A DNA stretch of 64,000 nucleotides from NCBI RefSeq assembly GCF_014697415.1, contig NZ_JACJRT010000003.1, forward strand, positions 1 through 64,000, written 5' to 3'. The position numbers and the translations under genes were made by a program. This DNA is from Cyanobium sp. FACHB-13342 (GTDB lineage: Bacteria; Cyanobacteriota; Cyanobacteriia; PCC-6307; Cyanobiaceae). The notes beneath the pieces are model-generated. The model was not told the DNA's origin. It searched no databases and saw only the letters and a program-made list of their open reading frames with translations. Shown one piece after another: positions 1-14,324 of the stretch (its first letter is position 1; every line of letters starts with the position of its first letter).

Positions 1-254
1 TCGGGCTGCACCTGCTGGATGATCCGAATCAGGTTGGTGCTGTCCGTCAGGTCGCCGTAGTGCAGCAGGAGGCGCGGGTCGCTCTCGTGGGGATCCTGGT
101 AGAGGTGATCGATCCGGCTGGTGTTGAAGCTGCTGGCCCGGCGCTTGATGCCGTGCACCGCGTAGCCCTTCTCCAGCAGCAGTTCGGCTAAGTAAGAGCC
201 GTCTTGGCCAGTGATGCCGGTGATCAGAGCAACTTTGCTGGGCAACGGCGGCAC
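1..254 (-). CDS. gmd: GDP-mannose 4,6-dehydratase, N-terminal part (cut by window edge)
   Basis: Converts GDP-D-mannose to GDP-4-keto-6-deoxymannose, the first step toward GDP-fucose or GDP-rhamnose for surface polysaccharide. The visible N-terminus has the Rossmann motif [19 protein letters not shown] followed by [16 protein letters not shown] and HYGDLTDS, typical of Gmd (short-chain dehydrogenase superfamily). The gene runs off the left edge. The start is uncertain: an in-frame GTG at 254 or TTG at 245 both lie just before the Rossmann strand. It is divergent from secA. manC near 45 kb could supply the mannose nucleotide, though the two are not adjacent. Confidence 0.88.
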   Translation of the reverse strand, partial: MPPLPSKVALITGITGQDGSYLAELLLEKGYAVHGIKRRASSFNTSRIDHLYQDPHESDPRLLLHYGDLTDSTNLIRIIQQVQP

Positions 255-435
255 GGGATGGGGCAAGGGCTGAGCTTGGACACACCAAGGGTGTGAGAGA
301 GCTGATGGGGCTGGAGCGGGCTGCTCAACGGCCTCACGTCAGCCCCCTCAGCCTTGCATGGCTCGAGGCTGTTGGTGCGTCTTGGGCCTTCGGCCGGCCT
401 CAGTAAGCTGGAATCAGTGCTGATCGGCCTTCTCC

Positions 436-3222
<2,787 letters not shown>

Positions 3223-3238
3223 GGGCAGCCCAGGCCCC

Positions 3239-3997
3239 TCAGCGCGTGCTCCCGGGGTTGTCCCCCAGGAACTCCAGGATCTCGCGGTCCTTGAGGTTCT
3301 GGGCGGCGCCGGCGCAGGGTTCGAGCAGGGGGCGGCCGGCGGCGAGTTCGCGCAGGCAGCCCTGGGTGCGGGCCAGTTCCGTTTCCAGGGTGTCGATGCG
3401 CTCCATCAGGTTGCGGATCACGCCGGCCTCGGCGTCCGGCAGGGCGGAGTGGGCCAGGGGGTCGATGCGCACCCCCGATTGGTGGATCACCCGGCCCGGG
3501 ATGCCCACCACCGTGCTGTCGGCCGCCACATCGCGCAGCAGCACCGAGCCCGCACCAATGCGGGTGTTGGCGCCCACGGTGATCGCCCCCAGCACCTTGG
3601 CGCCGGCGCCCACCACCACGTTTTCCTCGAGGCTGGGGTGCCGTTTGCCGTGGGCCTTGCCGGTGCCCCCCAGGGTGACGCCTTGATACAGCAGGCAGCG
3701 GTTGCCGATTACGGCCGTTTCACCGATCACCACGCCCATGCCGTGGTCGATGAACACGCCGTGGCCGATGCGTGCCCCCGGGTGGATCTCGATGCCCGTG
3801 AGCAGTCGGCCCAGCTGGCTCAGCAGCCGTGCCGTGAGTGGCAGCAGGGGCAGGCCCCCGCACCACAGCCAATGGCTGAACCGGTGCAGCATCAGGGCGT
3901 GCAGGCCCGGGTAGCAAAGCAGGATCTCCAGCGTGCCGCGGGCCGCCGGATCCCTCTGCTTGATGATCGCCAGGTCGGCCCGAAATGCCTTGAGCAT
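3239..3997 (-). CDS. cysE: Serine O-acetyltransferase
   Basis: Makes O-acetylserine from serine and acetyl-CoA, the committed step of cysteine synthesis. The 252-residue protein has the N-terminal helical region [21 protein letters not shown], then a left-handed beta-helix of hexapeptide repeats ([22 protein letters not shown]) with catalytic His/Asp residues. The reading frame stays open further upstream, but the ATG at 3997 matches the conserved family start. A cysteine synthase homologue lies at 28964-29965. The gene ends 16 bases after the secA stop, in convergent orientation. Confidence 0.93.
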   Translation of the reverse strand: MLKAFRADLAIIKQRDPAARGTLEILLCYPGLHALMLHRFSHWLWCGGLPLLPLTARLLSQLGRLLTGIEIHPGARIGHGVFIDHGMGVVIGETAVIGNRCLLYQGVTLGGTGKAHGKRHPSLEENVVVGAGAKVLGAITVGANTRIGAGSVLLRDVAADSTVVGIPGRVIHQSGVRIDPLAHSALPDAEAGVIRNLMERIDTLETELARTQGCLRELAAGRPLLEPCAGAAQNLKDREILEFLGDNPGSTR

Positions 3998-4080
3998 GGA
4001 GCCATCCTGCCGGAGCCTGTGAGGTTTGACCGAGGGGCCCCCCGTCATGCATGATCCTCAGGTCGACGTGGTCGACACCC

Positions 4081-4152
4081 GCGGATGTAGCTCAGTGGTA
4101 GAGCATCTCCTTGCCAAGGAGAGGGTCGAGAGTTCGAATCTCTTCATCCGCT
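4081..4152 (+). tRNA. tRNA-Gly (anticodon GCC)
   Basis: A full cloverleaf is visible. The acceptor arms GCGGATG (4081-4087) and CATCCGC (4145-4151) pair, the D arm contains AGCTCAGTGGTAGAGC, the anticodon loop is TTGCCAA, and the T loop is TTCGAAT. The 3' CCA is not encoded. It lies between divergent cysE and convergent gntR with no visible partner tRNA. Confidence 0.96.
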
Positions 4153-4186
4153 TGATTAACGCCTGAGCAGGGCGTCAGACGCGCCA

Positions 4187-5176
4187 TCAGGCAGCCAGCA
4201 GCCCGATCTCCTTGCGCAGGGCATCGATCGTGGCGCCGCCCAGGTAGCTCTGGGCGCAGTGCACCACTGGCATCCGCATCAACTGGGCGCGGTTCTGGCG
4301 CAGGCTCTGCTCCACCAGCGGCAGGCTGGGACGGTCGCAGAGCACGTGGCTGGCGGCCCGCAGCAGGGCCAGCAGGCGGCTGCCGGTGTCTGGGTTTGCG
4401 GTCATCACCAGCAGCTCGTTGCCGCGCATGCTGTGCAGGATCACCTCGGCGGCCCGCAGGATCCCAGGGCTGATGCTCACCAGGCCCACGCAGCTGCCCT
4501 GGCGCAGCTCCTTGAGCAGGTCAAGCTCGTGGCGGAAATCGTTGAGGTCCACCGCCACGGCGCGCACCCCGTGGAGCTTGGCGATCTCCTCCACCGGCTG
4601 CAGGAAGTAGCGACTGGTCACCACCGTGCCGTTGTTGGATTCGGTGAGCACCGCCGCCAGCTCCTCCATCGGCACCACCTCCACCGGCACCTGCAGGTTG
4701 GGGCTGAGCTCCTCGGCGATCAGCATCGAGGCGCCGATGTCTTCCCGGGGCGTGCTGACCAGCACCCGGGCACCGCAGCGCAGGCGCCAGTCGATCTCGC
4801 GGGTGAGCAGGTCGCGGCTCTGCTGCAGGGTGCAGCCCGCATTTAGCAGCCCATCGACGCTTTGGCGCACCTGGCGGTCGATGTCGGGCAGGGGCCGGCC
4901 GCGGGGGCCCGGTGGGGGCTTGATTTCGCGCGGTTTCTGTTGGTCGCGCACGTAGATGCCCGAGCCCGCCATCGCCTCCACGACGCCGTCGGTTTCCAGC
5001 TGCCGGTACACCTTGCTGATCGTGTTGCGGTGCAGGCCGGTCTGCATCGCCAGCTGCCGGGTGCTCGGTAATCGGTGCCCCGGCGGGTAGTGGCGGGCCG
5101 CAATGGCGAAGCAGATCTGGTTGTAGAGCTGCGTGGAGGCCGGAATGTCGCTTTCCTGTTGGATGTGGAATCGCAC
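4187..5176 (-). CDS. GntR-family transcriptional regulator, cyanobacterial type
   Basis: A DNA-binding regulator. Residues about 31-76 form the GntR winged helix-turn-helix, with PPGHRLPSTRQLAMQTGLHR and NTISKVYRQLETDGVV. The remaining roughly 240 residues are an effector-like domain with PBP/Rossmann-like hydrophobic strands. It is not the 450-residue aminotransferase fusion of the MocR type, and I do not recognise its ligand. The gene is divergent from a dienelactone hydrolase family gene across a 198-base intergenic region that contains a TGTACA palindrome, so either gene could be its target. That link is inference. Confidence 0.8.
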   Translation of the reverse strand: MRFHIQQESDIPASTQLYNQICFAIAARHYPPGHRLPSTRQLAMQTGLHRNTISKVYRQLETDGVVEAMAGSGIYVRDQQKPREIKPPPGPRGRPLPDIDRQVRQSVDGLLNAGCTLQQSRDLLTREIDWRLRCGARVLVSTPREDIGASMLIAEELSPNLQVPVEVVPMEELAAVLTESNNGTVVTSRYFLQPVEEIAKLHGVRAVAVDLNDFRHELDLLKELRQGSCVGLVSISPGILRAAEVILHSMRGNELLVMTANPDTGSRLLALLRAASHVLCDRPSLPLVEQSLRQNRAQLMRMPVVHCAQSYLGGATIDALRKEIGLLAA

Positions 5177-5303
5177 GCCGGGGTTGGGCCAATTGGGCTG
5201 GTGGCCACCTTAAGGAGCATCGGCCCAGGGGACAATCCCCCCGTTGGCATACGACCCTGTGCCGGTTGGGTGTGAATGGCTTGGTGGGCGATCGCGTCCC
5301 TCC

Positions 5304-5332
5304 TGAATTCTGTACAGCCTGTACAAAACCCA
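5304..5332. repeat. Copy 1 of a dispersed TGTACA palindromic element
   Basis: The core at 5311-5325 is TGTACA-GCC-TGTACA, a perfect 6-bp inverted repeat around a 3-base spacer. The flanks (GAATTC on the left, AAACCC on the right) pair only weakly, unlike the other three copies at about 25.95, 32.02 and 45.84 kb. It sits in the divergent region between the GntR regulator and the hydrolase gene, 16 bases after a HIP1 octamer (5288-5295). It could be an operator or a degenerate hairpin repeat. Confidence 0.7.
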
Positions 5333-5374
5333 CCACACCGCTTCGACAGCCCCCGCTGGCCCGCCGTCGCCCCC

Positions 5375-6121
5375 ATGACCCAGTCCCCCGTTCCCGTTCA
5401 AGCCGGTTGGCACCAGCTCCCCAGCCCGTCCGCGTCGCCCCTGCGGGCCTGGTGGGCCGTTCCCGCCGATCGGGCGCCCCGGGCGGCGGTGCTGGTGCTG
5501 CCGGAGGTGTTCGGGGTGAATGGCTGGGTGCGCAGCGTGGCCGAGCGGCTGGCGGGCGAGGGCTATGCCGCCCTGGCGATGCCGATCTTTTCCCGCACCG
5601 CCCCCGACCTGGATGTCGGCTACGCCGCCGCCGGCCTGGCGGAGGGCCGGCGCCACCGTGACCAGCTCACGGCGGATCAGTTTCTGGCCGATGCCCGCAC
5701 GGCCATCGCCTGGATCCAGGCCCAGCCGGGTCTGGAGCAGCGGCCCATCGGCTGCGTGGGCTTCTGCTTCGGCGGCCACCTGGCCCTGCTGGCGGCCACC
5801 CTGCCCCCGGTGGCGGCCACCTGCGATTTCTATGGCGCCCGGGTGTCCACCGATCGCCCCGGCGGCGGGCCGCCCACCCTGGAGGTGCTGCCCCAGATCG
5901 GCGGCCGCCTGCTCTGCTTCTGCGGCGACCAGGATCCGCTGATGCCAGCCGAGGAGCTGGCGGCGATCCGTGAGGCCCTGGCGAAGGCCGGCCAGCCACC
6001 GCTGGTTGTGGCTCCAGGGGCCGGTCACGGTTTCATGTGCGAAGCCCGCGCCGACTTTCAGCCTGCAGGGGCCGCCACGGGCTGGAGTCAGATGTTGGCC
6101 CTGTTCGCCGAAACGCTGTAG
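5375..6121 (+). CDS. Dienelactone hydrolase family protein
   Basis: An alpha/beta hydrolase of the carboxymethylenebutenolidase (dienelactone hydrolase) family; the natural substrate in cyanobacteria is unknown. The cysteine nucleophile elbow GFCFGG places Cys131. The Asp of GDQDP (Asp187) and the His of GAGHGF (His218) complete the Cys-Asp-His triad. Total length is 248 residues. The open frame extends to 5276, but ATG 5375 gives a normal N-terminus and avoids the palindromic element. It is divergent from the GntR regulator and convergent with infC (11-base gap). Confidence 0.88.
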   Translation: MTQSPVPVQAGWHQLPSPSASPLRAWWAVPADRAPRAAVLVLPEVFGVNGWVRSVAERLAGEGYAALAMPIFSRTAPDLDVGYAAAGLAEGRRHRDQLTADQFLADARTAIAWIQAQPGLEQRPIGCVGFCFGGHLALLAATLPPVAATCDFYGARVSTDRPGGGPPTLEVLPQIGGRLLCFCGDQDPLMPAEELAAIREALAKAGQPPLVVAPGAGHGFMCEARADFQPAGAATGWSQMLALFAETL

Positions 6122-6132
6122 TTCGCGCCGCT

Positions 6133-6738
6133 TCAGCCCGCCGGTTCGGCGGCGGCGCTCACGGCCGGTTTGGCACTGCCCTTGGCGGCGGCGGCCTTGC
6201 GGGGGCTGAGGAACATGATCATGTTGCGGCCCTCCCGCTTGGGGGGCTGCTGGATCTCGGCGTTCTCCTCCAGGTCTTTGGCCATGCGCATCAGCAGCAC
6301 CTCGGCCAGGGCGGTGTGCTGGATTTCCCGGCCGCGGAAGATCACGGTGCACTTCACCTTGTCGCCGTCCTTGAGGAAGCGCTGCGCCTGGCCGATCCGC
6401 ACCTGATAGTCGTGCGAATCGATCTTGTAGCGCATCTTCACTTCTTTAACTTCCGTCTGGTGCGACTTTTTCTTGGCTTCCTTGGCCTTCTTTTCCTGTT
6501 CAAACTTGTATTTGCCGTAGTCCATGATCCGGCACACCGGTGGATCGGCCTTCTCGCTCACCAGCACCAGATCGAGTTCCCGGTCCTTGGCCACTTCCAG
6601 GGCCTCTTCGCGGGTGATCACCCCCAGTTGACTGCCGTCGGCATCCACCACCCGCAGGTTGGGGTAGCTGATGCGGTCGTTGATGTTGGGCAGCTCCCGC
6701 ACGGGAGCACGGCGGTCAAAACGGGGACGTGGAGGCAT
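6133..6738 (-). CDS. infC: Translation initiation factor IF-3
   Basis: Binds the 30S subunit, prevents premature 50S joining and proofreads start codons. The 201-residue protein shows the N-domain ([18 protein letters not shown]), the conserved linker [20 protein letters not shown], and the C-domain ([20 protein letters not shown]). The C-terminus carries an Ala/Lys extension beyond the usual E. coli length, common in picocyanobacteria. It lies 35 bases downstream of miaA in the same direction in a likely miaA-infC operon. Confidence 0.97.
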   Translation of the reverse strand: MPPRPRFDRRAPVRELPNINDRISYPNLRVVDADGSQLGVITREEALEVAKDRELDLVLVSEKADPPVCRIMDYGKYKFEQEKKAKEAKKKSHQTEVKEVKMRYKIDSHDYQVRIGQAQRFLKDGDKVKCTVIFRGREIQHTALAEVLLMRMAKDLEENAEIQQPPKREGRNMIMFLSPRKAAAAKGSAKPAVSAAAEPAG

Positions 6739-6773
6739 TCAGGGGTGTGAAGGATCGCGAAATCGCTAACGCT

Positions 6774-9815
<3,042 letters not shown>

Positions 9816-9816
<1 letters not shown>

Positions 9817-10139
9817 TGCCGGCTCTCCGCACGGTGCAGCCTTCCGCAGCTTGGCGCTGGGCGGCGTTGCTCGGTTTTGCGCTGATCACGCCGGTGGCCC
9901 TGCCCGCTGGGGGAGGCGATCGGCGCGCTCCGGAGTTGCGGCGTCGCACCGCCGGTGACCCCTTGCTCTCCACCCGCACGGTGGCCCTGCGGGTGGCCCC
10001 TGAGCAACGGGCGCCGGCCCTGCAGCAGCTGGATGCTGGCGAGCCCCTGCGGGTGGTGCGCAGCTGGCGGGCCCGCTCCGGTCAGCGCTGGCTGCAGGTG
10101 CAAGCGACCGATCGTCGCGGTTGGCTGGCGGCGAGTTAG
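9816..10139 (+). CDS. Secreted SH3-like domain protein
   Basis: A 107-residue protein with an N-terminal hydrophobic signal-like segment (WAALLGFALITPVALPAGG) followed by one bacterial SH3-type domain. The domain shows TVALRVAPEQRAP, then GEPLRVVRSW, and ends SGQRWLQVQATDRRGWLAAS. Such domains often bind peptidoglycan or proteins in the periplasm, but no specific role can be read here. The start ATG overlaps the gyrB stop, so it is likely co-transcribed with gyrB. It converges on the glutathione peroxidase gene with a 1-base gap. Confidence 0.75.
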
Positions 10140-10140
10140 C

Positions 10141-10611
10141 TCAGGCGGCCAGGGCGGCTTCGATCGCAGCCTTCAGCTCGGCGGAGTCGGGCTCCACGTT
10201 GCTCTTGAAACGGCCCAGCACGGTGCCGTCCTTGCCGATCAGGAACTTCTCGAAGTTCCAGGCCACGGGGCCGGCAGGTTCGGCCTGGGTCAGGGTGCTG
10301 TAAGGCTCCTCCGCCATGGCCACCTTGTCCAGCAAGGTGAAAGTGGCGCCGTAGGTGGTGGAGCAGAACTGCTGGATCTCGGGCAGGCTGCCGGGCTCCT
10401 GGGCGCCGAAGTCGTTGCAGGGGAAGCCCAGCACCGCCAGGCCCTGGGGCCCGTAGGTCTCCTGCAGGGCCTGCAGCCCGGCGTACTGACGGGTGAAGCC
10501 GCAGCGGCTGGCCACATTCACGATCAGCAGCACCTGGCCGGCCCAGTCGCCGAGGCTGCGGGCGCCCCCCTGGGCGTCGCGCACGGTCACGCTGCTCACG
10601 TTGATCGCCAT
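10141..10611 (-). CDS. Glutathione peroxidase family protein (cysteine type)
   Basis: A thiol peroxidase of the GPx fold that reduces peroxides with glutathione or thioredoxin. The 156-residue protein shows NVASRCGFT with the peroxidatic Cys37 in place of selenocysteine, followed by the LGFPCNDFGAQEPG block with the catalytic Gln and the WNFEKFLI block with the Trp. The Cys in FPCNDF could act as the resolving cysteine of the thioredoxin-dependent type. ATG 10611 is preferred over the longer frame. It is divergent from mgtE. Confidence 0.93.
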   Translation of the reverse strand: MAINVSSVTVRDAQGGARSLGDWAGQVLLIVNVASRCGFTRQYAGLQALQETYGPQGLAVLGFPCNDFGAQEPGSLPEIQQFCSTTYGATFTLLDKVAMAEEPYSTLTQAEPAGPVAWNFEKFLIGKDGTVLGRFKSNVEPDSAELKAAIEAALAA

Positions 10612-10697
10612 CGGCTTGGAATTTGCTGGTGGCCGGACCTTAGCGAGCTGGCGGCAAGGGGGGCCCATAAACTCGGCACTGCGGCGTCGCGGGGGCC

Positions 10698-12083
10698 ATG
10701 AGCGAGGCCAACGGAATCCAGGTGGCCGAGGTGGTGGCCCAGCAGCTGGAATCCCTGTTGGAGGCCGGCAACTACGACGGCGCCAAGTTGCTGCTCGGTC
10801 CGGTGCAGGAGGTGGATTCCGCCGAAGCGATCGGCCGGCTGCCCCGCACCCTGCAGGCCCTGGCCTTCCGGCTGCTGCCCAAGGATGAGGCCATTGAGGT
10901 CTACGAATACCTCGAGCCGGCGGTCCAGCAGACCCTGCTGGAGCGGCTCCGGTCCGGCGAGGTGCTCGAGCTGGTGGAGGAGATGTCCCCGGACGACCGG
11001 GTGCGGCTGTTTGATGAGTTGCCGGCCAAGGTGGTGCGGCGGCTGCTGGCCGAACTCAGCCCGGCGGAGCGGCGGGTGACGGCCCAACTTCTTGGCTATG
11101 AGAGCGAGACGGCCGGCCGCCTGATGACCACCGAATTCGTGGATCTCAAGGAGTTCCACAGCGCCGCCCAGGCCCTCACAATCGTGCGCCGCCGCGCCCG
11201 CGACACCGAAACCATCTATTCCCTCTACGTCACCGACGGCTCCCGCCATCTCACTGGCATCCTGTCGTTGCGGGATCTGGTGGTGGCCGATCCGGACGAC
11301 CGGGTTGGCGATGTGATGACCCGGGATGTGGTGAGCGTGGGCACCGACACCGACCAGGAGGAGGTGGCCCGGGCCATCCAGCGCTACGACTTCCTGGCCG
11401 TGCCGGTGGTGGATCGGGAGCAGCGGTTGGTGGGGATCGTCACCGTGGACGACGTCATCGACGTGATCGAGCAGGAGGCCACCCGTGACCTCTACGCCGC
11501 CGGCGCCGTGCAGGCCGGCGATGAAGACGATTACTTCCAGAGCAACTTGTTCACCGTGGCCCGCCGTCGGGTGGTGTGGCTGCTGGTGCTGCTGCTGGCC
11601 AACAGCGGCACCGCGGCCGTGATCGCCTCCATGGATGGGGTGCTCAAGCAGGTGGTGGTGCTGGCCGCCTTCATTCCGCTGCTGATCGGCACCGGCGGCA
11701 ACGTGGGTGCTCAGAGTTCCACCGTGGTGATCCGCGGCCTCAGCACCCAGCGGATTCAGGCCCTGGGAACGGGACGGGCGATCTGGCGTGAAGCCGTGGC
11801 CGGCGCCCTGCTGGGGCTGCTGATGATGCTGGTGGTGATCCCCTGGGCGGCCTATGTGTCCGGGGGCAACTGGCTGGTGGCGGCAGCCGCCGGTTTCAGC
11901 CTGGTGGCCATCACCACCCTGGCCGCCACCGCCGGGGCGGCCCTGCCCCTGCTTTTCGACCGCCTTGGTCTGGATCCGGCCCTGATGTCGGCTCCGTTCA
12001 TCGCCACCGCCACCGACGTGGCGGGGGTGTTCATCTACCTGCAGACCGCCGCCTGGCTGCTCCAGCGGGTGGGTCCAGCCTGA
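10698..12083 (+). CDS. mgtE: Magnesium transporter MgtE
   Basis: A Mg2+-gated magnesium channel in the plasma membrane. Its 461 residues show the full MgtE order. There is an N-domain with alpha-helical repeats (EEMSPDDRVRLFDELPAKVV), two CBS domains (DVMTRDVVSVGTDTDQEEVA and RLVGIVTVDDVIDVIEQEA), then five transmembrane helices with the pore segment PLLIGTGGNVGAQSSTVVIRG. The N and CBS domains sense cytosolic Mg2+. The gene appears monocistronic; a sigma factor gene starts about 70 bases downstream in the same direction. Confidence 0.97.
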   Translation: MSEANGIQVAEVVAQQLESLLEAGNYDGAKLLLGPVQEVDSAEAIGRLPRTLQALAFRLLPKDEAIEVYEYLEPAVQQTLLERLRSGEVLELVEEMSPDDRVRLFDELPAKVVRRLLAELSPAERRVTAQLLGYESETAGRLMTTEFVDLKEFHSAAQALTIVRRRARDTETIYSLYVTDGSRHLTGILSLRDLVVADPDDRVGDVMTRDVVSVGTDTDQEEVARAIQRYDFLAVPVVDREQRLVGIVTVDDVIDVIEQEATRDLYAAGAVQAGDEDDYFQSNLFTVARRRVVWLLVLLLANSGTAAVIASMDGVLKQVVVLAAFIPLLIGTGGNVGAQSSTVVIRGLSTQRIQALGTGRAIWREAVAGALLGLLMMLVVIPWAAYVSGGNWLVAAAAGFSLVAITTLAATAGAALPLLFDRLGLDPALMSAPFIATATDVAGVFIYLQTAAWLLQRVGPA

Positions 12084-12154
12084 GATTTTGGGGTTTCTGA
12101 GAGGAGTTCACACTTCTTCAGGTTAGGCTTTACACATCTTCAAAGCCCCACGCC

Positions 12155-13186
12155 GTGGTCGTCGCCCTCGCCCCTTCCGTGGCCTCCGAGTCCTCCGCTG
12201 AGAAGCCGGCCCGGTCCATGCCCCAGGTCGATGGCGACCTGGTGCGCAGTTACCTGCGGGACATCGGCCGGGTGCCGCTGCTGACCCACGAGCAGGAGAT
12301 CACGCTGGGGCGTCAGGTGCAGGAGCTGGTGGCGCTGGAAGAGCTCGAGGGAGAGCTGGAGAGCCGGATCGGGAGCAAGCCGAGCCAGGCGGAACTGGCC
12401 CAGGCGGCTGGATTGAGCGCGCCCTTGCTGAAAAAGCGGCTGCAGGCGGGCCGGCGGGCGAAGGAGCGGATGGTGGCGGCGAACCTGCGGCTGGTGGTGA
12501 GCGTGGCCAAGAAGTACACGCGGCGGAACATGGAGCTCTTGGATCTGATCCAGGAGGGCACGATCGGGTTGGTGCGGGGTGTGGAGAAGTTCGACCCGAC
12601 CCGGGGCTACAAGTTCAGTACCTATGCGTATTGGTGGATCCGGCAGGGGATCACGCGGGCGATTGCGGAGAAGAGCCGCACGATCCGGCTGCCGATCCAC
12701 ATCACCGAAACGCTGAACAAGCTCAAGAAGGGTCAGCGGGAACTGAGCCAACTGCTGGGCCGCACGCCCACGGTGACGGAACTGGCGGAAGCGGTGGAGC
12801 TCCCCGAGGAGGAGGTGAAGGACCTGCTGTGCCGGGCGCGCCAGCCGGTGAGCCTGGAAACGAAGGTGGGCGATGGGGATGACACCGAACTGCTGGACCT
12901 GCTGGCGGGTGATGGAGAACTGCCGGAGGAGCGGGTGGATGGGGAGTGCCTGAAGGGCGATCTGCGGGCACTGCTGGAGCAGCTGCCGGAGCTGCAGGGT
13001 CGGGTGCTGAAGATGCGCTACGGCATCCCCTGCTCCGACAACCCGGAAGGGGGCGAGCCCATGAGCCTCACCGGCATCGGCCGCATCCTGGGCATCAGCC
13101 GCGACCGGGTGCGCAACCTGGAGCGCGATGGTCTGGCTGGCCTGCGCCGCATCAGCGATGCCGTCGAGGCCTACGTGGCCAGCTGA
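12155..13186 (+). CDS. Group 2 sigma-70 family RNA polymerase sigma factor
   Basis: A non-essential alternative sigma factor of the kind cyanobacteria use for light, nutrient or stress responses. It has region 1.2 ([21 protein letters not shown]), regions 2.1-2.4 ([52 protein letters not shown]), region 3 and region 4. Region 4.2 reads [24 protein letters not shown], which departs from the principal sigma sequence and supports group 2. The start GTG at 12155 gives 343 residues; Met22 is an alternative. The end overlaps the start of mutY. The letter name (SigB-SigG) cannot be assigned. Confidence 0.93.
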   Translation: MVVALAPSVASESSAEKPARSMPQVDGDLVRSYLRDIGRVPLLTHEQEITLGRQVQELVALEELEGELESRIGSKPSQAELAQAAGLSAPLLKKRLQAGRRAKERMVAANLRLVVSVAKKYTRRNMELLDLIQEGTIGLVRGVEKFDPTRGYKFSTYAYWWIRQGITRAIAEKSRTIRLPIHITETLNKLKKGQRELSQLLGRTPTVTELAEAVELPEEEVKDLLCRARQPVSLETKVGDGDDTELLDLLAGDGELPEERVDGECLKGDLRALLEQLPELQGRVLKMRYGIPCSDNPEGGEPMSLTGIGRILGISRDRVRNLERDGLAGLRRISDAVEAYVAS

Positions 13187-14312
13187 GCTGGCGCCGGAGC
13201 TGCGCCAGCAGCTGCTGAGCTGGTGGCAGGAGCACGGCCGCCACACCATCCCCTGGAAGCTCCATCCCGATGGCAGCCCGCCGGCTGATGGCGAGGAGCT
13301 CGATCCCTACGCGATCTGGTGCGCTGAGGTGATGCTGCAGCAAACCCAGCTGCAGGTGGTGCTGCCCTACTGGCAGCGCTGGATGGGGCGTTTCCCTTGC
13401 CTGGAGGCCCTGGCGGCGGCCGAGGAGCACGACGTGCTGCTGCTCTGGCAGGGCCTGGGCTACTACGCGCGGGCGAGGAGGCTCCAGCAGGGCGCCCGGT
13501 TGTTGCTGGACGCTGCCGGTGCTGCCGCCGCAGATCCCTGGCCCCGCACCCTCGAGGGCTGGCTCGCCCTGTCCGGCATCGGCCGCAGCACCGCCGGCAG
13601 CATCCTCTCCTCGGCGTTTGATCGGCCCTATCCGATCCTCGATGGCAACGTCAAGCGGGTGCTGGCGCGGCTGATCGCGAGCCCCCGGCCGCCGGCGCGG
13701 GAGCTCGCCGGGCTGTGGCAGCTGAGCGAGACACTGCTCGATCCGCAGCGGCCCCGAGCCTTCAACCAGGCTCTGATGGACCTGGGCGCCACCGTCTGTA
13801 CGCCCCGCTCTCCCCGCTGCGGCGCCTGCCCCTGGCAGGGGCACTGCGCTGCCTACGCTGCCGGCGATCCCGCCCGCTTCCCCGTGAAGGACGCCCCCCG
13901 CGATCTGCCGTTCCAGGTGATCGGCGTGGGGGTGGTGCGCAACGCCGCCGGCGAGGTGTTGATCGACCAGCGCCTCAACGAGGGCCTGCTGGGTGGCCTC
14001 TGGGAATTCCCCGGCGGCAAGCAGGAGCCGGGGGAGCCGATCGAAGCCACCATCGCCCGTGAGCTGCGCGAGGAGCTGGCGATCGAGGCGGAGGTGGGCG
14101 AGGAGCTGATCGTGGTGGACCACGCCTACAGCCACAAGAAGCTGCGTTTTGTGGTGCACCTGTGCACCTGGCTGGCGGGTGAGCCCCAGCCGCTGGCCTC
14201 CCAGCAGGTGCGCTGGGTGCGGCCGGAACAGCTGGGGGAGTTTCCCTTTCCCGCCGCAAACGCGCGGATCATTGCTGCCCTGCTGGAGCGGCTCCACCCT
14301 GGGATGGACTGA
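13158..14312 (+). CDS. mutY: A/G-specific adenine glycosylase with C-terminal Nudix domain
   Basis: Removes adenine mispaired with 8-oxoguanine. The helix-hairpin-helix and catalytic region appear as LSGIGRSTAGSILSSAF and PILDGNVKRVLAR. The 4Fe-4S ligands follow as C-X6-C-X2-C-X5-C. The last roughly 120 residues are a MutT-like domain with a nearly complete Nudix box (G-X5-E-X7-RE-X2-EE), better preserved than in E. coli MutY. ATG 13158 overlaps the sigma factor gene by 29 bases; the frame is open to 13128. A sugar kinase gene follows 12 bases later. Confidence 0.95.
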   Translation: MPSRPTWPAELAPELRQQLLSWWQEHGRHTIPWKLHPDGSPPADGEELDPYAIWCAEVMLQQTQLQVVLPYWQRWMGRFPCLEALAAAEEHDVLLLWQGLGYYARARRLQQGARLLLDAAGAAAADPWPRTLEGWLALSGIGRSTAGSILSSAFDRPYPILDGNVKRVLARLIASPRPPARELAGLWQLSETLLDPQRPRAFNQALMDLGATVCTPRSPRCGACPWQGHCAAYAAGDPARFPVKDAPRDLPFQVIGVGVVRNAAGEVLIDQRLNEGLLGGLWEFPGGKQEPGEPIEATIARELREELAIEAEVGEELIVVDHAYSHKKLRFVVHLCTWLAGEPQPLASQQVRWVRPEQLGEFPFPAANARIIAALLERLHPGMD

Positions 14313-14324
14313 ACGCCCTGGCCC

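Noticed and set aside
12100-12154. A TTTACA-type RpaB (HLR1) site before the sigma factor gene
   Set aside because: Only one half-site is visible; the paired repeat with correct spacing is missing.
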